From contig OZ025244.1 in the NCBI GenBank assembly GCA_964019155.1, forward strand, positions 74,518,073 to 74,582,072: a stretch of DNA of 64,000 nt, read 5' to 3'. The position numbers and the translations under genes are program-made. This DNA comes from Osedax fenrisi. Its lineage: Eukaryota; Annelida; Polychaeta; Sabellida; Siboglinidae. This document shows, piece by piece, positions 24,601-38,000 of the stretch. The notes beneath the pieces are model-generated. The model did no database searches and was not told the DNA's origin. It was given only the letters and a program-made list of their open reading frames with translations. Position 1 is the stretch's first letter, and each line of letters opens with the position of its first letter.

Positions 24601-27600
24601 TTAATTAAATAAAAAAGTATTAAATTAAATTAAAATTTTTTTTATATAATTTAATTTTGAATAGATCCAATTATTTAAAATATTTTAATTATAATAAATT
24701 TAATAATTTATATAATAATATATATTTAACTTTCAATTAAAAGAATATATATATTATATAGGATATATTTCAAGGTGTCCTAAAATATCATAAAAATCAT
24801 GTTAATTCGTTTACAAAAATTAATTTTAGTGAATTATTTAAATTCCATTTTTAATAAATATATGAAGAATTTTTTCAAAAACAATATATTTTAATATATC
24901 ATTATAAGTTATAATTATGAATTAGCTAATTATAGCTATACGACTTGCCTTTCCACTAAGTTAAGACAAGAAACACCGTCCTGGCCTCCAACTGCATAGA
25001 GATGTCCATTGAGAACTGCTACACCTGTGTGTACATGTAGTTATGTTTACACATATGTAGGCATGGGGTCAAATACCATGATTTGTATTTAAATACGCTG
25101 ATTTTGTGTAGTTGTATTTGAATGATTTGAATAATGTATTTGTATTTGATCAAATACAGTTTCAAATACACTTTTAAAAATATGTTAAATTAATAATTTA
25201 ATAGAATGTAGAATTTAAATAATTGATTTATTAACAAAATCAAAAATTAACCTTATATATAATATATATTAATATTATATTCTAGAATACATTTATTAAA
25301 TAATAAAAATGATATAATAGAACAATAATTTTAAAAGAATTTTATGAATTCTATATAAGTAAATTTATGAATTTAAATTTATATTCTATATAGAAATGTT
25401 ATATATTAGATATTATAAATTATAAGTTATATTAATACACGTAAATTGCGTACACTTGAAAAGAAATTGATTAAATCAAAATCTGAATCTATTCTTGCGC
25501 TTTATCAACTGTTCAAGTCCAAACATAGACGTGATCTCTTAATTGCAAAATCGCTTCATATTACTGCCTCTCTGGAATCATGCTCATCAGATCAAAAGAA
25601 AACGTTCACCATTTGTTCGAAACTCCTTGGGCGTAATAAAAAGAAAACTTTACCCGACTTTCCACCAGACACCTTATCATCAACTTTTGATGACTATTTC
25701 CATCATAAGCTTACACGTACTCTCAGCAATCTCCCACGATATACCACTTTAATAACCCCCACCATGCCAACTCACTCACTTAATGTATTTTCAGTCCCTT
25801 CCATGTCAGACATAGGCACACTTCTTAAAGCAACTAAAAGTTCATCTCCTCTTGACCCTATTCCCCTTCCCTTTTACACGAAATCACTGAATCCCTCACT
25901 ATCCCTCTCAATAATATATTCTGTGAATCCCTCGAATCCGGTACGTTTCCAACATCCTATAAACATGCACTCATTACACCCCTCCTTAAGAAACCAAACC
26001 TTGACCCTCAGAGCCTCAACAATTATCGTCCAATCTCAAACCTGTCGATATTTTCCAAAACTTTGGAACGAATCGTCGCGAAACAACTAACGTCTTATTT
26101 AATATCACACAAAATCCCTCATATCTTCCAAAGTGCATATCTTCCTTCCAAATCAACAGAAACCGCACTAGCGAAGATATTCAGTGATATTCTCACTAAC
26201 CTTGATAACAAAAATGGCACAATACTCGTACTACTTGATCTCTCCTCTGCGTTTGACACTATTGACCACACGATTCTCATACACCGTCTTACATCTATAG
26301 GTATCACTGGTACTGCACACAAATGGCTATCCTCATTCATAACCAACCGAACTTCCTCAGTTTTAGTTCACTCAACCCGTTCATCTTCCCGTCTTGTAAC
26401 ACACGGTGTTCCCCAAGGGTCAGTCCTTGGACCAATACTCTTTAACATTTACATAATTCCCCTTCTCCACCTTATCTCGAATTCTCCAGTTAGCTTCCAT
26501 ACATATGCAGACGACATACAACTTTATGTAAAATGTACAGAAAACGTTAATTTTGCACCCGACATCCTCTCCTCTACTATTACCACCATTCATAACTGGC
26601 TCACAATAAACTCCCTCGTCTTTAACCCAATTAAAACCGAGGCTATATTCCTTCACCTTCCACTCCGAAGTAAAACGTTACCAACTCCCCCTCCAATTAA
26701 CATTAATGGACAGCTCATCATGTACTCAACCCATGTCAAAAATCTTGGTGTTATATTTGACAATACTTTTAATTTTTACAGACAACTGTCCCACATAACA
26801 AAACTATTAAACTATCAACTACATTCACTACGCCTTATTCGTCATTCAATATCAATATCCACTGCTACTATTATAGCTTCTGCTTACATCCTACCTCTAT
26901 TCGACTACTGCAATTTTATCCTTTATAATACCCCCTCATCGTATATTACTAAACTACAAATTCTTCAAAATTCTATAGCTAGGTGTATATTCAACATACC
27001 AAAATACTCCTACACTCATATATCTCCATTCTTAGTTAAACTCCACTGGCTACCTGTACGCCATAGAATCCTATATAAAACTCTACTACTGGCTCATAAA
27101 GCAATCCACCATGACTCTCCTGACTACCTAGCATCCCTACTCAAACTTAAATTACCAACTAGTACCACTACACGCTCCACCAATACGTTTCTACTTCAAC
27201 TTCCTCCTAAACACAAATTACATTCAACCAACACTCGAGCATGGGCAATATCCGTCCCATACTCGTGGAACACTCTCCCCACATCCATCCGTACTAGACC
27301 ATCAACTCCCAACTTCAAGAAACTACTGAAAACCTACCTATTTAATATGAAACATTAACTTAATATATATATGGACGGCCGATTGCTTTATAAGCACAGT
27401 TTGCAGTCCGAAAACCGAAAAATGTAAAATGTATGTAATGTAATATATTAGGCATCCAGTCTATTGTTTACAGTTTTTTATCTTATTGATTTTCTTTAGA
27501 AATTAAATGCATTTTAAATAGATTTTATTAATTATTATGCAATCTGGTATAGTGATAGGGGTTATTATTTAATTACATTAAATAATGCATTTAGTTAATT

Positions 27601-30600
27601 ATTAAATTATATAACTTATATAATATGAACAATTTCAAAGAATTTTATGAATTATAATTATAATTGATTATAATCAAAAAAATATATTAGATATCAACAA
27701 TTTGTTAATTTTGTGTATTGGATAATTTTCTTATTAATAATTTATTATTTTCCTTTCCCATAGGGTTAATATATTAGTATGATTTATTAGTAGGATATAT
27801 GAATGATTATAAAAATGTAATTTAATATGTAATGTGTTAATATTTTTATTTGATAAAATGTATTTTTATTTGTATTTGTATTTGATTCTTTAAAAAAAAT
27901 GTATTTGTATTTGGTAAAGTGCATTTGAGCCAAACTTTGCACATTTGTATAGTTTGTATTATTATTATAATTTATAATATAGATATATTCACATACACAT
28001 GCATTACTATTGTTCTTTTATTACAATTCTATTCATATTTATAATTAGACATATTGCATATATTGTTGTACACTACTGCAGTACCTGGACTAGTTGTTCA
28101 TGATCATAAGTAGCTATATACGCTGATCATATTATTAACACATTACCATTTTAATCTCAATATCTGAAAGTATCAGTGTGTATGTGATGCTTTTATAGAT
28201 AGTTATTATAAATACAAATCACAAGTACGTTGAGAGAGATGAGAGAGGATCAACGAACCAACTGAAGTTCTACATGATGAGGTAGGAGTGACGTCGCTAG
28301 ACCACTGATTCATCTGAGGATCGTACCTGGCGAGGGGTATTGTAATCGTGAAATAATGGCGAGTTTACTTATAATTATTACACATTACTTAAGTGTATTA
28401 CACATAATTACATATAATATATAATGGTTAATAAAATTATATCCATAATTGATGATTAATTTTTCTCGACATGGTCCTAAAAACATGATTTATACATATA
28501 TCACGAATTAATGGATACATTATATTTACATTTTCCATTAATTAATAACTAAAATTAACAAAATCAACTTAATGAATTTGTTAATTAACACCAATGCCAT
28601 TATTATTGATAGGACATATATTATAAGGTTGATCAGACAATTTATGAAATAGATGGGAACAAACTTCTCAATGCTGTTAAGATATGCTTGACCATCATGT
28701 CCTCCAACTGCGTAAAGGACATCATTTAATACTGCAACACCAACTCCACACCTATGTTCATGGTATAAAGTATGGTATTACGCAGATATAGGATGATAGA
28801 GAATAATGGGGCATTTTTACGCCATTCATAAAGTATCAAGGAGGATATGCTATATAACTCGTTTAGTGAAAATGTCAATATAATTTAAATTTAATATAAT
28901 GAAATAAATATTTATATATTATTATATTTTAATAATATATACAAGTATTTTTATAATATATATACAATTTTATAATGTATATATATACAATATTTGTATA
29001 TTTAATGAATACATATAAAATAGATATATCTTATGTATATAGTAAATGTATATATATGTTTTTATTTGAGTTTGGAATTATATATTTTTAATAAAGAATT
29101 AAAATTCAAAATATTAACACATAACTCCCTAAATTAATACAAAATAAAGAATGCTACAATTTATAGTTATAATTACTTGATTACAATATTATTACGTAAT
29201 TAATAAAATATATTTTTAGCATGATTTTGTAATACACTAAGACTATTTTACTTATAAAAGTAAACAAAAGTAATAACATTATTAACTGTTATAGATTTAT
29301 ATCTCATGAACAACCAGCATATTTCATAGTAAATGCTTATTAAAGAAGACTAATTTCTCAAAGTAATATTATATTTTATGAATAATAGTTTGTTATTTCA
29401 TCATTTTACTTTAGAAATTACTTAGTTATAGCCACAGAAATATAATTAATGTAAATATTATAGGGTACATATAATTATATACAAAACTTAATGAATACTT
29501 AAACAATGACAATATTTAAACATCTACATCGTACAAGTTCATTAAGAACACTACACACACACAACTACATGCGAGAGTGTAGTATGAACCTTCTCTTGAT
29601 CATGGGCGCTACCATCTTCCACTCAGAGTTCTGGGGGTCGTATCTCTCCATGCTGGAGATGGCATCCCCACTACACCAGCCTCCGACTGCAGGAGAGAGT
29701 GTGTGTGTGTTTGTAAGTAAGTATCAGGTATGTATCAGGTATGGGTAGGTAGATACATGCGTTATGTATACATTGTAGAGCTGGTGACATCCCCACGAGT
29801 GTAAGTAAGCATCACATAAGTATGTGTGTGTGAGAGGTGTATAGAGATGGTGATGATGATAATGATGCTGATGATGATGATGATGAAGATGGTGATGATG
29901 ATGCTGATGATGATGATGATGATGAAGATGGTGATGATGATGATGATGCTGATGATGATGATGATGATGATGAAGATGGTGATGATGATGCTGATGATGA
30001 TGATGATGATGATGATGAAGATGGTGATGATGATGATGATGATAAACCAGCAAATAATACTTCTCCGGATCTGATGGGTTTTCTAGGTCTTGTCCTTGGT
30101 CCTTGCATTAATGTCCTTTCCTTAAATAATGATATTGTATACAATAGTAGTACATATAGGTAGGTTTACTTATTTAATGTTCACTCTAATTTCAAATACA
30201 ATTATATACATGGATTCTGATGTTAATATTGAATTATAATTCAATACAATAAGAGAAATACAAATAATCCTAATAATAAAAAATACTCAAATATTGTTAT
30301 TGAATATTTTTAAATTAATTATAACTGCGTTAACATAGAATTAATGAACATGACATCAAGAGAACAAAGACTATACCTCGTCAATCACTAATCATAATAC
30401 TTTACTGGTTAATCATGGGATTTTAATATAAATAATCATATACGACTAAAATATATGGTTAATATTAATAGTTAACTAAGGAATATTACGGTGAAATATA
30501 AAAGAACAGCAGCACAGACAGCAATCCGCTGTGAATATGCATTGCATACACCGGTTGTACCATTTACACCCACACAGTTAACACCACACATACCCTCACA

Positions 30601-33407
30601 GTTAACACCACCTACACACCCTCACACAGTTAACCCCACACACCCTCACACAGTTCACACCACACCCCCACTTAGGTATCACCACCCCCACACAGTTCAC
30701 CCCACCCACAACCTCACACAGTTAACCCCACACCCCCTTAGTGGCTAACTTGAGGTAGTAGAAGATAGTTCTTAGCCTCGTCCACTAGATCCCTGCACTC
30801 ATCTATTGACATCACTATAGACTCCTTACTGATGGTGCCCACGATGAACTTGGCTGATATCAGAGGCATACGTACATGCTGAAGTACCTAGAGGTGGGGG
30901 GGCGATCATTGTTAAGGGAGTTAAGAGAGATCACTACGTATACCTTAATATTCAAGATAAGATATCATTTTAAATAAGCTGTAATAGAATCACATTTATA
31001 GGTAATTATAATACTAATATATATATATATATATATATAATAATAATTATAGTAGAACTTCATTCTTTATCAATATCCCATGACTAGAATGTGATTACAT
31101 GATCGTTAGTCTACGATTTAGAAAACTAATATCGTATGGAAGACAGGAATTTATGATAACAGTGCATAAACAACATTAGTCGAATCACCAATCATCAATG
31201 TGTTAGATAGTTACTTATACATTAGTTTAATATCACCATCATTTATATGATAATATATAATTGTTGGCACTTCCGCATTGTTTAGGAGGCACTGTGTTCT
31301 ACCGCTACCAGCTTGAAAAATTAACCTTTATTTACATATTTTATTATTAATATTACTTGATTTTTATATTATGTTTTCAATATATGTATACTTTACATAT
31401 ATATTACTTATATATTAAAAAAAAATAACAAATTTCTAGAAATAAAAATTCCTTGTCAGGAAATTTATCAAAATCCAAGAAATTTCAAAATATAAATTTT
31501 AATAAAGAAATATTGAAATACAATATGTATTTAATTAGATTTGAGATTATTTTGTTCATGTAAATATTATTAGTATAAAAATGCATGTTATATTTATTGT
31601 ATATATACTCAATTATAGAATGTATATCTCCCCATGTTGAATTAATTAAAATTTCTAGGGGAAGTCCATATTGGCAATTTGTGGATTATATAATAATGTT
31701 GTATATATAATTATGTTTACAAATAAATAAGTCATTATAGACATCACATGTAATCCGCATTACCCGACACACACTGAGAACCTTACATACACAACATAAT
31801 GTTTCACTAAGCCTAACACACAGTCTGGTAACATTATGTAGGTATTGCCTCCTGTCCACCCCACACTATAGCCTCACACACACTCTAGTAACCTTATGTA
31901 GGTACTGCCTCCTATCCATCACATCGTGTTTAACCCATATCATAACGGCGTTGAACACAACTTCCTCGTCGTCTACATTGAGCTCATCGCTGCTGATGAT
32001 CTCTATGAGCTGGTCTACGGGCAGGATGTGGTATTCCTCAGTGTCCATAACCTGGGAGGGAGGGGTTCACTGATGATAGAACAGCTGGTAACAGGTGTAG
32101 GTAGGGGAACTGGAATGATTTGTATGTGGGGGGGGAACAACCAATCAAAATAAATGTTGTGGTAAAAGTGGGGGGGGGACCAATACATAGAAGGTCCTCC
32201 TAGATTTAAAGTGGGGTGGCATATCCCCCCGTCCCTCCTGTTGCAGCGCCCCTAGGTGTAGGTAATGAAGGCATTACACATGTAGCATGTATCAATGTGT
32301 AGCGATGGAGTGTTAAATTACGGTGGCAGATGAGAATTAATGATTTCAATAACCCTAGATTATTAAACAGTTCAATCGTGTTGACTATAACCGAATACAT
32401 TGACACTAGAGGTAGATAGCGAACCTCTTCAAAGTTATGCTGAGTGAACTTGTCTGCACTGCGGAGGAGATCTATGCAGGAGTGTGTGTCAGCGAATGCT
32501 CGGATGCCTAGGCAGTTGGTCGGGTCTAGTTGTCGCTTTAGAAACTCACAACAAATGTCCTGTTAGATGATAGTGATGTGTTAGATAGAAGCGAGCGGAT
32601 GGTTCTGTTTTAGTATAGTTTGTGATAAATGTGATGGAATATTTATATTTTCATTATTTAAATCAAAATTATGATATTATGATTACCATATCCTCTTACA
32701 ACAATGTATAAATCATTTTACAAAAATGTGATTATACAAATAAGAATGCATACTTGAATGCACTACATTGAACTTGACTTATACATAATTTAAACATCAT
32801 TTATATATAATTATTTATAATTTTATATAAATATTAAATAGTATTATACATTTTATATAATATTAAAAGACTGTATTTCAATATATATATATTCAATTCA
32901 ATCGTAAAATGCTATTATATATATGTTATTACATATATATTTATATACATAATATATTTAAAATATACTTAAGGGGAGGCCGCATAGCTGAAATTTGATA
33001 AAATAAAAAAAAAAAAAAAAAATGTTATTGTATAATACACATTTATAGAATGTTATTTAGTACCTGTTAAAAAATCAATAACGAAATCGTGTTAGAACTA
33101 CTATAAAAAGTAATTTTTGTGGACCACTATATAATATAAATGTTTTATTATGTTATCATTTATTTCCATATAATTGTAAAATATTGTGTTTTTATATATA
33201 AAAATATACTAATTTATTATTTTATAATAATTTATTTCCATATAATATATATATATATATATATATAAATGTAACATAGTGTGTTTTTATATATTTTATT
33301 GTATTCATCTATCTATGTATTTATGTATATTTTCATTTATAAATATTTGATATTTTATTTATATAATTACTTATTTATGTAAATATTATTTATTATTATT
33401 TTTAATT

Positions 33408-33439
<32 letters not shown>

Positions 33440-34457
33440 CATATATGTAATAAATTATTTACACATTATATGCCTATATAAATGTAATATAGTGTGTAAT
33501 ATATTGAAATCTACTCATTTATTTCCAAATAATTGTAAAATATTGTGTTTTTATATATAAAATATAATATATGTATATATGATATATGTATATATTATAT
33601 ATATATAAACAATAACTATTGAATTCATAATATGTATATAAATGTAATAAATATAAAATAATGTGTTTTTGGTATTGAATTATAATATATTTATATAAAA
33701 GAATGTGTTTTATTTATTGAATTATTGAATTTATAATTGAAAAACTTTGAATGCAATTTACTCAGAATAATTGTTTATCAATACCTATAGACTTCAATTG
33801 CCTACTACTTTCTGAATATGTATACAATCTATCTAATTTTTATTTATATATATAAAAGACATTTATAAGAATATAGTAATAACTTAATAATAGTATTTTT
33901 TTTATACATTTATTTTGTTATGCCATTATATGACAAAATATATATAAATAATATATAAATACATATATATAAATAATTTATAAAATATATTAGAAAAAAT
34001 TATTATTTTATTGTAGCTATATATACCCTTAGTATAATTTAAAAATTTCTCATATATTTATACAATATCCATTGAGTATTAGGCTTTTGAATAACACTAT
34101 GAATTTCCTATCTAACACATGTAAAATAAACAAAATGGCGGCGGTGTGCGGCCTCCCCTTAATTTGAATATTCTACACCTACACAGACTGCTGCTGTAAT
34201 AATGTTACATTCTGACAAGTGAGAGCATGTACATGGCGATAATTCTCACACTTAGTGTGTCAGTTATCTTATATGTTGATACTAAGAACATATATAATTA
34301 GGTGTGTGTGTATTCAGTGTGTGAAAATAGGCAATCTGTGCAACGTGTAAATATGTCCTACGCTCATTATTTATTTATAATAAATTATATCATTATATTC
34401 TACATATCTATTATATGTCATAATTCTGAGTTGCTATTAGAAAATCACCAAAATATA

Positions 34458-34496
<39 letters not shown>

Positions 34497-34941
34497 TACA
34501 CATATATACAAATATATATATACGTGATATATTTTTTTTACTTATATGTAATATTTAATTATATATAAACATATAGATAATTATGTAGTGTTAACTCTTG
34601 TAGCATACTAAATAGTAGTTATTTAAAGTAAACTTATTAATTATATGTTATTTATATTTATAATATACTCTATTATTTTAATATTATAATATATGTATAT
34701 ACATATATTAGGAGTACTCTATAAAGTAATATTAAGTATATAGTATATACTATATAATGAATCATTATTAATGATGAATAATTATATTAATTAGTTAATT
34801 CAATAATTTAGTAATAATTATTTGTAAATATAAACTTATTGTAAAATTTTAAATTTAATTTATATTTAAAAAATAATTATTTATATTATATTAAAACTAA
34901 TTTAATCATTTATTTTATTAATTTTAAAAATCAAACTAGTT

Positions 34942-35030
<89 letters not shown>

Positions 35031-38000
35031 GTATGATGTATTATAATATACAAATATATATTTTAATATATAGGTCGAAAGTTTGCGTTTACATGTTAAA
35101 ACATGAACGTAGGAAACAAATTTATCTATTAAAATTTTTTACATTAATTAACAAATTTTTTTCTACTATTTTTTAAATTTATAAGTTAGTATTATATAGT
35201 TACTTATATTAAACACCATTGTAATGAAAATTAATTAAATTTTAAATATTAAAAAAAAAATGTTAACAAAAATTTAAGATTTCATAACACCTGAAGTATT
35301 TTCTGATTCACGAGTGAAAACAATTCATTATGCATGGAGATAATACTACTTTTACAACTCATGGAATATGTAGCATACAATTATTGGATAAAAGGCTATC
35401 ACTACATGATATAATTCAAAGAATTATATTTCAATAATTTTTTATAATTATTAAATTTCTATACTATTATATCTATTCTATCTATTATATCTATATCTCT
35501 TTTCTATACATGACAATGTATATGAGAATACTCTCTTATGGACTATACTATGAAGTAACACAAATATATAAATATTTATATATTATATAATGATATAGTA
35601 ACATTTAGGTTAATTATATATTAGAATAGAGATTATATTATATTATACTTAATAAATATACCAATTTGAATAATAATTATTTATATGAATTCATAAATAA
35701 TATTCTAAATATTCAACTTATAAAGACATTGTTGCTATGACTATAGTTCAGTAATAGCAAGGAAATGACGTCTGATAACGAATATATTTTGAAACATTTG
35801 TATTGCGCTTGAGTGATTTTATCGTATTGCATCATGGTCCAGGGTAACATTTTAATTTTATACACAAATAAATGTTAAAACTCACTTATAAATTAATGAT
35901 TTCAATATGATTATATTAAAATCATAATATAATTGAATATACATTGTATTAATTATAATGTCAACATAAATAATATAAAAAAAACATTGTTCAATTCGAA
36001 CGTAATTTATGAATATATTCGTATTTTTAATAAAATATTTATATAGATACAATCAAAAATATCGAATCCCTTTTTAATAACAGATAAATAAATATCCTTT
36101 ATATATTTTATTTAAAGATTTAAATCATTGAAATATAATTAAACGTATCACTGAAAAGTATAAAGCTCGGAGTACAAAAAGTAACCATTGCATATAGTGA
36201 GCGAACATCCTGACCATAGTAACTGTACTTTTATAATATACTATACAATAATATATTACTGCAGGTATGCATTTTTACATTTTGTTGTTTTCGGACTGCG
36301 AACTGTGCTTATAAAGCAATCGGCCGTACATAATATATTACCGCAGGTGTATGCCTATGCCGACTGTACCTGTATCTCGTTCAATTGTAGTATACAGGCG
36401 GCGGGAAGTAGTTGTTGAACGTTGGATTCCTCTACCACGATACTGGCAGTGTAACAGAAGTCTATCAGCGATTCCATGGCCTGTTCGTCTATGTCATGAA
36501 TCTTTACCTGACCGATAGTGGCACTTTAAACTTTATATAAGTGTGCGCTGATATCGTGTTTAATTCGTTATAAGAATAAACAAAAACTATACGGTTATTA
36601 AATATTTAAATAAATTATTAATGTATAAGTTTCATTCGAAAAATTGCTATATTCATATTTTATGTAATTATAAATAAATAAATTAAAAATATGCGACTAA
36701 TAATATTTAATGTGGAAACTTTGTAAAATTAGTGCTATACAAGAATCGTAATAATACCGATGAAGAGTGGTATTAGAGAAGAATGGATAGGTGTAGCTGC
36801 TTACTTCCGTTTGTCTGCTCTCCACGAGCTCCCCGGTGAACATCGCGTGGAAGTAGGGCGAACACGAAGCCAGGATGATACGGTGAGCGAAGATCTTAGC
36901 GTTGCCGACCAATAGGACGACATCGCAGAGGTCGTGAACTCTACGCAGCGAATCTATTGTGTCTATCTGTTGAGGGGTTGTTTCGGATAGACGGTTAGCG
37001 ATGTTATATGAATAGCAATGATTATTGATTATAAATTATAATTTATATTGAAATGTAATAACGATAGTAAATATTCTGCTATAGAACGAAAGTTTGCATT
37101 CACTCTATTATAATTCTCATTTTATCTATTATTTATCAAGTATATCATTAATATAATTAATATTTGTTTATCAATTTTATTCTTCAGTCGCAGTTATGTG
37201 TGTATATAGTCTACTAGAATGGCTTGCTAACATAATCATGATTATAATAATATATATTAAGTATCATGCTCATTTATGATACAAACGTATTGTAAAAATC
37301 TATCATTTTTAAATAGTATCCGAGAGATAAATTAAATTTAAACTCGATACGTTTATTATTATTATTAATATTATATATATTTTATATATCATACAATATG
37401 ATGCTATAAATAAATAATATTATTATTATTATCATAATTAAAAATATGCGATATTAAAAATATTGAAATATTTTTTTTCAATATTCAATAGTAATTTAAA
37501 ATTCAAGCTTTATAACAGATTTACTAATAATTATTATAGTTAATAATACTCTATGTTAACAGTTTTTATAAAAATAATTTATATTTTATATTTGAGAGTT
37601 TATGTAAATATATGTTTATAATATATACTATAGTGTTGTAAAAATTAATTACAATATTTTGAAACTACAAATCATTAACATTTGATCAAAAACCTTTAAA
37701 ATATTTTATTAAAATATGTAATCTACAGAACATTAATATATTATATTTTTTAATACAACAATAATAATAATTCACCTTGAACAATAATTAATGAGTAAAG
37801 GTAATAACTGAATAATAACTGTTTGCATACAATTTATAAAAGATAAAGTTAACTGTTTATTTTAAATATAAATAGGGATACCTCGTAACAAATAACATAT
37901 ACAATTATAAAATAATATTATGGGTCCATTTGTAATCTATTTTATAATTATAATATAATAATTTTTTAATAATAATTTTAAATTAAAATTAAAATTTGTA

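Larger units (their letters stand above)
25438..27440 (+). mobile_element. CR1/L2-type LINE copy D, in KLHL20 intron 10, antisense
   Basis: A 5'-truncated LINE on the strand opposite to KLHL20. It begins at the linker (RKLRTLEKKLIKSKSES) and runs through RT to a TAA at 27356. Its 3' UTR holds GGCCGATTGCTTTATAAGC and CAGTCCGAAAACCG, then an ATGTAA-type tail, not (TAC)n, so it is a different subfamily from copies A and B. Only one frameshift (about 25910-25925) separates the two halves, making it one of the best-preserved elements in the window. A 58-bp tail of the same subfamily lies at 36270-36327. Confidence 0.85.
25062..27956. mobile_element. Possible hAT-like element split by LINE D (weak)
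   Basis: The left end near 25062 reads GGCATGGGGTCAAAT and the right end near 27940 has complement GCAAAGTTTGGCTCAAAT. Both continue into GTATTTGTATTTG-rich sequence. The flanks ACATATGT and ACATTTGT match at seven of eight bases. LINE D lies between. The termini are only partly alike, so this is tentative. Confidence 0.35.
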
